DNA of 64,000 bases from Glebionis coronaria (taxonomy: Eukaryota; Streptophyta; Magnoliopsida; Asterales; Asteraceae). The notes beneath the pieces were generated by a model. That model did not search any database. It was not told the origin of the DNA and was given only the letters and a program-made list of their open reading frames with translations. Where the stretch lies: the NCBI GenBank assembly GCA_025667525.1, contig CM046878.1, forward strand, positions 574,906,868-574,970,867, given 5' to 3'. Position numbers and translations under genes: made by a program. Of the stretch, positions 10,501-19,242 are shown one piece after another (positions within the stretch are counted from its first letter, which is position 1; each line of letters begins with the position of its first letter).

Positions 10501-12173
10501 AAGCCATCACACTCATTACCAATCCCCAGAATATTTTCCCTTTTCAAATCCTGGATAATACAGTTATGTTCAGTAAAACCAACATGAAGCTTGCTATCTT
10601 TGATCAACTTGTTAACAGACAACAGACTAACAGTGTAATCAGGTATAACCAAAACATCAAATAAGACCACATTACTAGTAAGTTTAAGGTTACCAATACA
10701 AGTGATTTTAGCAACAGTCCCATTGGGATGACCAACAGTAATGTTTAAGTCAGAAATATCAATCACATGTGTCATGTTTTTAGTGGAATTAGTGATGTGT
10801 TGATTAGCCCCAGAGTCAATTATCCAACCAAAATTGATTTTAATCCCATTATAATTGATCTTAGCAACAAAAAACTTATAAAAGTGATTGTTAAAAAACA
10901 CATTTCCATTAAAGAAACTAAACTTAGTACCTGCCATGTTATCTTGAACACCACAATTCTCCTTTTCACTGATTAGATTCATGAGTTTGGCAATTTGGTC
11001 ATTGGTAAAGGGTAAAGTGGTGTTAGAACTCTGAGTATCAACACTGTTACTGGAACCAACTCTGTTATTATTATTCACTTTAAAGGGAGTCCTATTGTTA
11101 CCAGTATTAGAATTCTTTTTATATCCAGGAGGATATCCAATTAACTCAAAACATCTGTCAACAGTATGACCTTTCATATTGCAATTAGTACATAACAAAG
11201 AGTTGTAATTGTTCCGGTTTCCCCCATTGCTGTTATTACTATTGGAAAACTGATTTGAAAACTGATTTGACTGATTTCTGTTTCCCCCATTGTTACCATT
11301 AAAAAACTGATTTGAATTTCTGTTGTTAGAAGATCTATTCTGATTCTGATTTTTGGGAAAATCATTGGCTTTAGCAGCAAAGGAGGAAACCTGGGGTTTT
11401 GAGACCCCAGAACTAGAGTTAAGACCCCTATGGGACTCTTCTCTACACACAATGACAAAGGCATCCTTAACATCAGGTAAAACAGGTTGGGTCAATAAGG
11501 AACTTCTTATAGGTTGATAAACTTCATCCAAACCCATTAAAAACTGCATTAATTTCATAAGTTGTTGGTGTTTACTAGACTCAGCTCTAGCAATGCAAGT
11601 ACAAGGAGAAAACTTGGTAAGAATATCAAACTCTCTCCATAGAGAGTTCAATTTGTGATAATACTCAGACACAGATAAACCATTTTGTTTGAAATTATTG
11701 ATTTTCTGAATCAAATTAAACAGAATTGAACCATCAAGTTTATCATAAGTCTCCCTAAGTTCATTCCAAACCTCAGCAGCATTTTCAGAATACACTTGAC
11801 TTAAATAAAGATCTTCAGATATACAACTTAATAACCAAGACAATACCACAGCATTACACCTATCCCATTGATTAGAAAGAGCCTCACTATTAGCATAAGC
11901 AGTTTTAACACAAGTACCATCAACAAATCCCATTTTATTTCTAGCTTGTAAAGCAATTTTGACAGCATTAGCCCAAAGTCTATAATTGTCACAACCAGTA
12001 AGCTTAATACTAACAAGAGCCCCAAGATTATGATCATTAGGTTGCAAATGCAAAGGATTGCCAACATCTAAAGAACTAATCAACACAGGAGTAGGAGCAG
12101 GAGTAGTCATAATGAAAAACAAGTAAACAACACAGAAGACAAACAAGCAAAGAACAAACAAATAAATCAACAA
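7563..12173 (-). CDS. Copia gag-pol polyprotein, intact
   Basis: A single 1,536-codon frame with no stop. Order of domains: Retrotran_gag_3-like start (NPLHLQPNDHNLGALVSIKL, ~res 38-58), Asn/Gly-rich stretch, zinc knuckle CTNCNMKGHTVDRC (~326), aspartic protease WIIDSGANQHIT (~450), integrase zinc site HNRLGH ... CDICH (~585-620), integrase core with LDLWGP (~644), RSDNGTEF (~704) and GIAERK (~738), reverse transcriptase with the YVDD catalytic motif (~1216), and RNase H with SDSDWA (~1382) and SSAEAEYRA. The integrase-before-RT order defines Copia. The first 21 residues are hydrophobic and odd for gag; the second Met (12110, MTTPAPTP) is the likelier start. All catalytic motifs I looked for are present, so the protein could be active if transcribed. 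The truncated 5' LTR argues against self-transcription. Confidence 0.93.
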   Translation of the reverse strand: MLIYLFVLCLFVFCVVYLFFIMTTPAPTPVLISSLDVGNPLHLQPNDHNLGALVSIKLTGCDNYRLWANAVKIALQARNKMGFVDGTCVKTAYANSEALSNQWDRCNAVVLSWLLSCISEDLYLSQVYSENAAEVWNELRETYDKLDGSILFNLIQKINNFKQNGLSVSEYYHKLNSLWREFDILTKFSPCTCIARAESSKHQQLMKLMQFLMGLDEVYQPIRSSLLTQPVLPDVKDAFVIVCREESHRGLNSSSGVSKPQVSSFAAKANDFPKNQNQNRSSNNRNSNQFFNGNNGGNRNQSNQFSNQFSNSNNSNGGNRNNYNSLLCTNCNMKGHTVDRCFELIGYPPGYKKNSNTGNNRTPFKVNNNNRVGSSNSVDTQSSNTTLPFTNDQIAKLMNLISEKENCGVQDNMAGTKFSFFNGNVFFNNHFYKFFVAKINYNGIKINFGWIIDSGANQHITNSTKNMTHVIDISDLNITVGHPNGTVAKITCIGNLKLTSNVVLFDVLVIPDYTVSLLSVNKLIKDSKLHVGFTEHNCIIQDLKRENILGIGNECDGLYLFDSECKLPQIKSNLSVACFHVSKNVWHNRLGHPSDNVLHVLKDSLKISKPEHITPCDICHFSKQTREPFPLSNHTSKMVGDLIHLDLWGPYRVTSKEGFRYFLTIVDDFSRAVWVYLIKSKDEVFKYFEDFVNLIFNQFQKRVKIIRSDNGTEFINSKMDIFLKEKGIVHQTSCAYSPQQNGIAERKHRHLLNVARTLLFQSGIPLYLWTECILTATYLINRLPSSVLAGKSPFSMLYDREPSLSHLRCFGCLCFASILNNHDKFSHKSEKCILIGYSSTKKAYKVLSLENRSFFFSRDVKFYENVFPYKMNSKNKVLNKEFDNKTFFDFFDSENQNVSRPNDEGRGPSDDAGTVIMDHSSTDTAEEQPVESDNHTASSMDENLFISEGNFQNQVPIFDSSNRTDDDRPLVNPRRSNRVPKLPDKLNDFVLDDKVKYGLNRYANHTKLSEVNRCFISNLNRTAEPTCFLEAVKNVNWVHAMNNEMEALYSNDTWTLTTLPINRKAIPSKWVYKIKYKPDGEIERYKARLVAKGCGQREGIDYDEIFSPVVKMSTIRCVLNLAVQNTWNIFQMDINNAFLYGDLTEDVYMLPPPGFFDKNEKRVCKLKKALYGLKQAPRQWNIKLVEFLSNAGFVQSKNDHSLFTKNKDGIFLVLLVYVDDIIVTGNNDSEIDRFKMLLSQSFKIKDLGNLRYFLGIEVLKLDNGLCLNQRKYCIELLHEYGLLGCKPVCTPMTENGILAHKESIDDKFLSNITSYQRIVGKLIYLCNTRPDISYSVHCLSQHMHAPLQSHFEAALRVLRYLKNAPGAGLTYSKSNSKTIKVFSDSDWAKCKMTRRSVSGYCVFICNNLVSWKSKKQATLSRSSAEAEYRAMASAICEVMWLNKILVDLNVPSSIPAWLFCDNSSAIQIAANPVMHEKTKHFDIDVHLVREKVASGLIKTVKVSSENQVADILTKGLGNHQHKTLCSRLCLKNFFGL

Positions 12174-12896
12174 ATAATAAGGAGAGAGAGAACTTGAATC
12201 TCAAAAATCACCAAATCTAGCTTGTGGACTGGGGTTGGCCAGAGCAGGTATCCACACCAGTCATGCTGGAGGGTCAAGGTGTTAACCGAACCCGTTTGCA
12301 CCCACCTCACTAGATCAATGATCAAAAAGAGACAAGGACTTACAGTGCAATAAAGCGGAAGCAGAAACACCACTTGTGCTCTTGATTCACTTAGTCAAGA
12401 GACACAAGTGGAAAATAGTACCAAATCCACCAGGGACAAACAACCAGAACCAAAAGCCAACAATTAGGGTTACACAAACCCTAATTTTAATCCAGCAACA
12501 ATACTGAAGATACCAAATCAAAAAGCCCCAAAAATTAAAAATTAGGGTTTCACAAACCCTAATTTTAAACTTTCAGAAACTAAGAGATTCAACCTCCAAT
12601 GAAAAGAACCAGCTGCAGGAAGAGTTAGATAACAAGAATATAGTATAAAAACTTACCAATCAAGAAACCCTAATTTCTGATTTTAGGGTTTTTTGAAATA
12701 AATCAAAGAAATAGTAAATTAACCACGTTAGTCAATGATTAACGCTCAAAAAAGTAGTTCCCAAGCCAAAATTAGTGAAACCCCCAAAAAAGTTGAAACC
12801 CTAATTTTCAAAAAAAAAATTTTATAGATCAAATAATAACGTAGACCAAAAAACAAGATTTATCAAAAAACTTTATCCCAAAGAACAGAGCCTAAA
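12174..12896 (-). other. Copia-1 5' leader with telo-box motifs
   Basis: Untranslated region between primer site and gag. It contains several AAACCCTAA/TTAGGGTTT motifs (near 12477, 12558, 12665, 12685 and 12797), two of them in a near-identical local duplication (ACAAACCCTAATTTTAA). Such telo-boxes occur in plant promoters and leaders, but here they may be chance in AT-rich DNA. The 68-codon frame at its gag end is not convincing. Confidence 0.6.
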
Positions 12897-12908
12897 GCTC
12901 TGATACCA
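12897..12908 (-). promoter_or_regulatory. Copia-1 primer-binding site (initiator tRNA-Met)
   Basis: On the minus strand TGGTATCAGAGC, abutting the LTR end. It is complementary to the 3' end of plant initiator methionine tRNA, the usual Copia primer. Confidence 0.9.
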
Positions 12909-13070
12909 TGTTAAAAAATATAAAGTCAAACACCAAAAAGTTACCCAGAAGAACTTTATTAACTAATCAAGAACAGTCCCCAAACGGATGCTGTTCAACA
13001 TACAAACCAAAGCAGATAGTCCTCAAACGGATGCTATCTCAAAACATACATCAAGAACAAAAAGAAACAT
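12909..13070 (-). repeat. Copia-1 5' LTR, truncated to 162 bp
   Basis: Matches 7025-7186 with one substitution (near 13022), then similarity stops abruptly after AAAGAAACAT. The missing 363 bp is the upstream, promoter-bearing side of the LTR. Confidence 0.85.
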
Positions 13071-13418
13071 TATCTATCTATTAGAAGTAAGAAAGAGTTA
13101 TGCAAAATTAAATACTAAAGAAATTAATGACGAAAAATGACAGATCTATGAAGTAGTTTAGAAGAGGAGTATGATTTAATTTTGATATGTAAAAATGTGA
13201 TGGGGAAGAAAGGTGAAGATGATAAAGGGGTAAGTATTTCTATTTAAGACACTTTAAATTTCACATTGAAATCCACTCCTCATCAGATGAGTTAAAAAAA
13301 CGTCTTATTTAATGTATTTAAAATGTAAAAACTCACTCATTTTTGTAACCAAACACGATGAGGGGGTGATATTAAAATTCAAAACATACACATTTGCCAA
13401 CCAAACAGCCCCTAAGAG

Positions 13419-14269
13419 TAAAAATGTTAACACATAATATTTTAATTGTGTCAATTAACTTATGAAATGTGCAAATAAACTCCCTAAATTCTCCTCCCTA
13501 AATTGTCCTGGTAAGGCCATGATTATTTGTAAATGTGTATGGTGTGTTTGATATGTCCCACATATAAATGCCAATATATGGTTGATAAGGGATTCTTCAT
13601 ATTATTCAATTTTCTTATTCATCTTGTAACAAATAAAACTTTATTTTTCAACTTCGCGAAGATACCATAAAGATTTTGCTATTTGAAAAGACATCTGATG
13701 AAACAACCTCCTCCAAAAAAACATTTAATGGAACTTTAATAGACAACCGAGTTAAACCAGTTGGTTAAAAGCTGATTAATTGTTGCATAGGTGTTACAGG
13801 GTCATCAACCTTATAAGATCAAATAAATGGGTCAACTGTGGTGAAAGGCGGTCAACTATGCCGAAAACCTACAAACCTTGTCAAAAGTAACCAAATTCAC
13901 TGTAACTTATTTTGATCAGTTATATTAACTTTTTATATCTATTACAAGTTGCTTTTAAAAAACTCTTACACGATACTTAAAACTCACCGAAAATACTCAA
14001 AACTAATTGAAAATAAACAAATTCTGTCAAAAATGCTAATCTATAATCACAATTAATTCTACGTATATCGATTACAAGCTATAAAGTGATCCATGATCAC
14101 ATTCTCACGATATTCACAACCTTGACATAGAGTCTTAAAAGTTTAAGGTATGCATGTGCACAAATATCATAATCATAGAAGTACAGAAAACAAAACCTTA
14201 AGGTGAAAGATAGAAAATGTATAAACCATGATAATTTTTAATTGTCTATGGTGTGTATGATATGTCCCA
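13419..14269. other. AT-rich spacer
   Basis: No gene. Contains two related stretches (13505-13590 and 14215-14270) sharing ATGATTATTT/ATGATAATTTTT, TATGGTGTGT and ATATGTCCCA, i.e. old local duplication. 14125-14215 is related to 5780-5870. Confidence 0.4.
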
Positions 14270-14277
14270 TATAGAAG

Positions 14278-14617
14278 TAGGGCTGAGCATCGGTCCGGGA
14301 CCGGACTGGACCGGTTAAGACCGGACCGGACCGAGGATCGAAATGGTCCAAAACTCGGGATCGAGACCGAACCGAAATAGTCCGGTTCGGTTTGGGTTGG
14401 TCCGGTGCGGTTCGGTCCTCGATCCGTTCCGGTCTTATTAGGCATAATCGACAAGATTTTGATAAGACCTAACCGGATCGGACCGAACCGAGGACCGAAT
14501 TCGTCTAAAACCTCGGACCGAGTACCGGATCGAAATTGTTCAGTCCGGTTCGATTCGGTCCGGTCCGGTCTAGTTTTCCGGTCTGGATCGATTTTAGGTC
14601 TGTCGTGCTCGGCCCTA
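14278..14617. mobile_element. hAT-type MITE, GGTTCGG-rich
   Basis: 340-bp element with termini TAGGGCTGAGCA and, inverted, TAGGGCCGAGCA. It is flanked by TATAGAAG (14270-14277) and GATAGAAG (14618-14625), a 7 of 8 match. The interior is a series of CCGGACCG/CGGTTCGG motifs in both orientations, giving strong self-pairing. Reading frames across it (Arg/Pro/Thr-rich) are artefacts of this composition. Confidence 0.75.
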
Positions 14618-14761
14618 GATAGAAGTAAGGTGAATTAAATACCAATATATAGTTAACCATTTTAAATGTGTAAACGGAGATGACTTGCCGAAATATATAG
14701 TTAACCATTTCAAAGGTGAATTAAATGCCGATTAATTCTTGCAACCTTAGTTGCAACCTTA

Positions 14762-15042
14762 GAGCATCTATTATGTTAAACTTTTAAAAAGATTTATAAT
14801 TGAATGTTACCATTAATTCTTATACTTTTTAGTTTTTTATGAACATATCTTCATTATGTGTAAACTTTTTAATATTTTATAAACCTATCACATTAACACA
14901 TGCATTTAATTATGAAGATGTTCAATATCCTAAACCTCTTCATAATAAACAAGTTTGAAGTGAATCCTCACTATATTGAACAAGTTTTTAGACCTCTTTA
15001 AAATTTTATAAACCTCTTTATAAACCACCATAATGGATACCC
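14762..15042. mobile_element. Tourist-like MITE, 281 bp, copy B
   Basis: Termini GAGCATCTATTATG and, inverted, GGGTATCCATTATGG are flanked by TTA at 14759-14761 and 15043-15045. Read on the minus strand it aligns along its whole length with 6670-6950. Non-coding, high in AT. Confidence 0.75.
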
Positions 15043-15045
15043 TTA

Positions 15046-15505
15046 CTATCTTAGATTCACACATATTTTTATATGACAAGTAAAAAAATACTTAAAGGAA
15101 GTTTTTTTTTTTTGAAAGATAATATCATTTTTATTCGTACACATAAGTTCGGTTGTAAATAGACTTTTATACCCCTTTGTAGTTTTAACTCACTGTCCTA
15201 AATCAGAGGAGAAATTTACTGTGTCTTCTTCATACGTTACTGAGAAAATCCACTATCACCGTTGAATCCATTAAATGTATATGAAAAAGTAAATTCTTTT
15301 CACAAGTAAATTTATCACCATGTTTTATTTCCATAATGCAGTTACTTATTATTCAAAGACCTTTTTATATGTTTTACATCATTCTTTGGGTCTTGATAAG
15401 AAATGTACGAAGTCCCATGCATAGCAACTGTGTTACATGGACCATCTTGAACTAATATGTAACAAGGTTATCTTCTTGAATCTTCAACATTATCGTTGGC
15501 GAACA
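15046..15505. other. AT-rich spacer
   Basis: I see no gene or clear repeat. There is a poly-T tract near 15105-15115. Confidence 0.4.
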
Positions 15506-15513
15506 AATGAACC

Positions 15514-15768
15514 TAGGGATGAGCATTTGGACCGAATCTCGAAACCGTACTGGAATACTGATTGATTGCCGGTATCAGAATCCTGTTCGATACAATACTG
15601 AGACTACGAAATAAGGTGAAAAACAATCAGGACCTATTCGGTACGTGACCGGTACCAAATTGGGAAATTCCCGAATAAAAAACGGGAAAAACCCGATTTC
15701 ACTCGAATCTCGTTCGATACGGTAACGGTACCACTAGTTTACAAGATCTGATATCGTACTCATCCCTA
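15514..15768. mobile_element. hAT-type MITE with perfect 8-bp duplication
   Basis: 255-bp element starting TAGGGATGAGCA and ending, inverted, TAGGGATGAGTA. It is flanked by identical 8-bp copies AATGAACC (15506-15513 and 15769-15776). Interior motifs CGGTACC, GGTACCG and ACCCGAT resemble the 14278-14617 element in style. Non-coding. Confidence 0.85.
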
Positions 15769-16109
15769 AATGAACCCAATAAACTCGTCAAATCCAGTTT
15801 CCAAGTGTTTTATGATGGTGGTATGATATATTTTCTGCAAATTTACATTCTTTTAAAAGTCAATCGATGAATTGTGTGTGAACATCAACTTTGCTTTAAT
15901 GACATGATTGAGTTTTAAATGGCTAGTATGTGTTTTGGGGGATACAGTTTAACAATTTTATTGTAGCAATGTAGCTAGGCGTATACTATGTTCCGCTTGT
16001 ATTGATTAACCTCCATCAATATATTAAAATTAGAACATTGAAAATCAAGAATGTCGTCGATCTCAAAAAACTGAACGGAAGAAAATAATGAAATTGATTT
16101 GGTGGAAGT

Positions 16110-16564
16110 TGTTGGACCAGTCTAATGTCTTAGACGCCAAAACAGAATAGAGGCTGCAGATCGACACATGGAGAACAAACAGGAAGACATCGAGAAGGAA
16201 AAGGACAGGCCCAAGAAACTTCACAAGCCTGTACCATTTACTGTGGTTTGGGCCGCAGGCCAACAAACCCAACCATAGAATTCGATTAGGCAGTTATAAA
16301 CGGTTGTATAGACATGTGTCGTTTACTTTTACAGAACGGGTGTTTCTTCAACAAACACACCGATTCACATACTATATATAGGATAGGTTCTCTGTAATTC
16401 AAAGTAACCCATTATATTCATATCAATAATATCTGCAGAAAGGGTTCACCCCATATCTTTTTCTTGTTCTTCCCTAAATCAATTCCTGTCTTTATATATA
16501 TGATCGTTATGATTAGTTTGGTCGTTATCCGATCCTGGAAACATAGATCAAGACCTGTACAACA
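16110..16564 (+). repeat. 5' LTR of the 1.6-kb non-autonomous element
   Basis: Starts TGTTGGACCAG, ends TGTACAACA. Contains a TATA box (16371-16380). Short open frames on its minus strand are not genes. Confidence 0.93.
16371..16380 (+). promoter_or_regulatory. LTR TATA box
   Basis: ACTATATATA, about 190 bp before the LTR end. The same site recurs in the 3' LTR at about 17508. It is the probable core promoter of the element. Confidence 0.6.
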
Positions 16565-16565
16565 G

Positions 16566-16578
16566 TGGTATCAAGAGC
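16566..16578 (+). promoter_or_regulatory. Primer-binding site (tRNA-Met-like)
   Basis: TGGTATCAAGAGC one base after the LTR. It differs from the usual initiator-Met site by one extra A. Confidence 0.75.
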
Positions 16579-17236
16579 CTGAGAATCAAACGTCATGGTT
16601 CGATCATCATTCGGGAAAGAAGAAAGAAAAAAGGACAGAAAGAAAAAGACAGAAGGGAAGAAGGAAGAACATCAAAAAAGAAAGGGGAAGAAAACATAAA
16701 AGGCAGAAGAAGAAAAAAAAACAGATTTGGAAAAGAAAGAAGAACAGAAAGAAAAGAAAGAAGCGGACATGGCTGCGAGATTTTTGTTGCAGATTCAAGG
16801 AAGGAAGAACACGCTTCTGTTCAAAATAAATCAAGAAGATGTGTACGGTTTGGCCAAAAAAATTATTTTTGGTACAATTGCAGAATCCTTGCACAACAAG
16901 GATAGATGGAAGAAGATATGACTTACAAGGGATGTTTATTACATCATTATATGGAACAAACCATAGGCACCCACATCAATAAGGATGGAGGAAGACGACA
17001 GAGTCTTGAGGCGATGAACTTGTGTGAGAATTGGATGTTCAAGAGGGGTAAGCATATTATGGAGGATGATGAAGACTGCAAGAAAACAAACTATACACAA
17101 GGGATAAGGCTTTGATTTTTAAATCAAAGCAAGAAGAAACCATATGCAACAAACCAACCAAAGCCATGTACACTTTAGAAGACAGAGAAACGCAGGGAGT
17201 GCTAGGAGACGTTCAAGATTTTGGCATCTCGACATT
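16579..17236 (+). other. Internal, non-coding region of the 1.6-kb element
   Basis: First part (16610-16765) is almost pure purine on the plus strand (GAAAGAAAG-type). The second part (16770-17115) is of more normal composition and could be captured host sequence or a relic of gag. I cannot identify it. Confidence 0.5.
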
Positions 17237-17245
17237 AGGGGGGAA
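17237..17245 (+). promoter_or_regulatory. Polypurine tract
   Basis: AGGGGGGAA directly before the 3' LTR (one C between). Confidence 0.85.
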
Positions 17246-17246
17246 C

Positions 17247-17701
17247 TGTTGGACCAGTCTAATGTCTTAGACGCCAAAACAGAATAGAGGCTGCAGATCG
17301 ACACATGGAGAACAAACAGGAAGACATCGAGAAGGAAAAGGACAGGCCCAAGAAACTTCACAAGCCTGTACCATTTACTGTGGTTTGGGCCGCAGGCCAA
17401 CAAACCCAACCATAGAATTCGATTAGGCAGTTATAAACGGTTGTATAGACATGTGTCGTTTACTTTTACAGAACGGGTGTTTCTTCAACAAACACACCGA
17501 TTCACATACTATATATAGGATAGGTTCTCTGTAATTCAAAGTAACCCATTATATTCATATCAATAATATCTGCAGAAAGGGTTCACCCCATATCTTTTTC
17601 TTGTTCTTCCCTAAATCAATTCCTGTCTTTATATATATGATCGTTATGATTAGTTTGGTCGTTATCCGATCCTGGAAACATAGATCAAGACCTGTACAAC
17701 A
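17247..17701 (+). repeat. 3' LTR of the 1.6-kb non-autonomous element
   Basis: 455 bp, identical by eye to 16110-16564. Confidence 0.93.
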
Positions 17702-18165
17702 GAAGTTTATATAAAAAGGGTCAAATAATGACTAAAAATAAGGACATAATGGTACATTTACAAATATACTTATGTGTATTTGGCGGCCTTTCCATGACGT
17801 GGAAGATATATGTGATCAATTACCCACAAGGGTCTTTACTGCATTTTACCTCATGTATCAGCTGCATCAACCATGGTTTTTGCATGCTAGAACATGAAAC
17901 TTATAAATAACATAATTCACCTTACATGTATATAATCAAAACTTATATGAACTCTCACCAATAACTGCAGACTCACACACACACACGCACATCGGCCACG
18001 CAAAAATATAGTTACAAACAACATATATACACACCTTAGCAACCCACGCCCACCCGTTGCCACACAACCCTGAAATTCAAAGGACCCACGAAGCCGTGTG
18101 CACCACTAGCATCGATTCCATAATCAGCTCATCAAGTACAAGTAACAGCCATTTCTCATACATGC

Positions 18166-18480
18166 TCAATCACTCACTTTGAAAAAGAGAGCTTCGAGTA
18201 ACTCCATGAGCTGGTAAACCCACAGACAACACGGCCTTTGATAATTATATCCATTAGAAACGCGCACACGTCTCACAGAATTCGCATGACTACAAATTGA
18301 GCACCCTTCGTTGCATAAAAGCCAGTTGTTGGTAGATGTATGGTGAAACTTGTGGATGCATGGTAGTCTTGTGTCCGCATCGCCATCACAACAGTAATTG
18401 TTCATGCAATATTTGCAAGCAGTAGCAGTTGTAGACAGACCAGAATTCCGTGATGATTGTTTACGTTTATGCTCCTCCAT
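18166..18480 (-). CDS. Small degenerate RING-H2-like protein
   Basis: 104-codon frame. The middle reads CKYC (res ~23-26), then LPCIHKFH (~39-46), then WLLCNEGCSIC. The spacing CX2C-X13-LPCXHX2H and the closing CXIC follow the RING-H2 ubiquitin-ligase finger, in which Cys and His bind two zincs. The Cys expected two residues after the second His is Ser here (HHTS), so one metal ligand is missing. The N-terminus is Lys/Ser-rich and the C-terminus has a Cys pair (RPCC) and a Leu-rich end; there is no clear membrane segment. A TTTATATAG box lies about 90 bp upstream. A decayed duplicate lies at 24939-25181, and similarity between the two is highest across this frame, which suggests a real gene once existed. 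Whether it is expressed or folds is unknown. Confidence 0.45.
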   Translation of the reverse strand: MEEHKRKQSSRNSGLSTTATACKYCMNNYCCDGDADTRLPCIHKFHHTSTNNWLLCNEGCSICSHANSVRRVRVSNGYNYQRPCCLWVYQLMELLEALFFKVSD

Positions 18481-18974
18481 TATAATTTGTTGACTTGGTT
18501 AATTAATATGGTTGGATTAGCTTTATAAAGGTGTTTAAGTAATGGTTACCATTTCTAACGCGTACTACTACTATATAAATATTTGTATCGGCGGCTTCCA
18601 CACCAAGCTAAACACATTCCAAAAAATTTCCTTTCGTTGACCAAAATTTTCGAAGATATCTTGGTAAGGTCACATTTTTGACAATCCGAAAATCCAAAAA
18701 GATGTGGCTACCAATCTACTGCCATATAAATTTTGTTGACTTGTGACTTAATATACTGACATCACTTCAAGTGACGTTGGAATGTGGATTACTTAACACG
18801 CATATCTATTGAAAATCAACGAGTAAAAGTAAACACAATGCATAACAAGATGCTACATATACGTATTTTCAAATGAGGCATAAAGATATGAAATATTTCC
18901 ATATACGTATTCATCTCATATATTCTTTCACATATAAAACTCGCAACAAGTGGCTTATCAAGTTGCCACTTCAA

Positions 18975-19242
18975 CCGATAAAAAAAACCAAACACGACCG
19001 GACCAACTCAAAACGCATCATACAATTTCCTCCGATTCGAGATCCGAAGTTTAGACCATTTGGATCCTCGAACGGATCGATCAGATTCGGTCGATTATGC
19101 TAAATAAGACCAGACCGAACACCGGACCGCATCGGACCGTACTATTTCGATCCGGTCCGAGATCCGAGGTTTTGAACCATTTCGATTTTCAGTTCTATCC
19201 AATTTAACCATCCGGTTTGATCCAGGCCAAATGCTCGGCCCT
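18975..19242. mobile_element. hAT-type MITE of the GGCCCTA family
   Basis: The right end (minus strand TAGGGCCGAGCAT) is the same as in 14278-14617, and the interior has CCGGACCG and GGTCCGAGATCCGAGG motifs. CTTCAA occurs just before (18969-18974) and just after (19243-19248). The tandem duplicate near 25530 reads straight through GTACTTCAATATGAT with no insert, so it is the empty site. The left terminus is not the expected TAGGG form and looks eroded. Confidence 0.65.

Larger units (their letters stand above)
7025..13070 (-). mobile_element. Copia LTR retrotransposon 1 (minus strand)
   Basis: Reading the minus strand: truncated 5' LTR (13070-12909), primer site (12908-12897), leader, one gag-pol frame, purine tract (7560-7550) and a full 3' LTR (7549-7025). 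Over the 162 bp present in both LTRs I find a single mismatch, so insertion was recent. The 5' LTR lacks its first 363 bp (the promoter side), and the flanks AAAAC and TATCT do not form a duplication. Either the 5' end was deleted after insertion or the copy did not integrate by the normal route. Confidence 0.9.
6039..13412. mobile_element. Harbinger/Tourist-like element interrupted by a Copia insertion
   Basis: The left end (GAGGGCGTTTGGTT, 6039) and the right end (minus strand GGGGCTGTTTGGTT, ending 13412) are terminal inverted repeats flanked by TAA at 6036-6038 and 13413-13415. The match extends to TAAGAG when flanking bases are counted. A second inner motif TCGTGTTTGGTT occurs near both ends (6133-6145; inverted at 13340-13352), which strengthens the pairing. 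Removing the Copia (7025-13070) leaves about 1.3 kb. No transposase is seen. TWA duplications are typical of PIF/Harbinger. Confidence 0.5.
16110..17701 (+). mobile_element. Complete non-autonomous LTR retrotransposon, 1,592 bp
   Basis: Two 455-bp LTRs (16110-16564 and 17247-17701) flank about 680 bp of internal DNA, with identical 5-bp duplications GAAGT (16105-16109 and 17702-17706). Primer site and polypurine tract are in their correct places. By eye the two LTRs have no difference, so the insertion is very recent. No gag, protease, integrase or RT is present. The only frames are a Lys/Arg/Glu-rich translation of an AG-rich tract (16610-16760) and a 49-codon frame beginning MAARFLLQ that I do not recognise. 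It must have been moved by proteins of another element. The LTR size is larger than typical TRIMs; it fits a small LARD-like or SMART-like class. Confidence 0.93.

Noticed and set aside
14173..14708. Arg/Pro/Thr/Ser-rich frames on both strands
   Set aside because: Products of CCGGACCG repeats in a hAT MITE.
16464..16894. Lys/Arg/Glu-rich 121-codon frame and its Phe-rich antisense
   Set aside because: A purine tract translated in both directions; no gag features.
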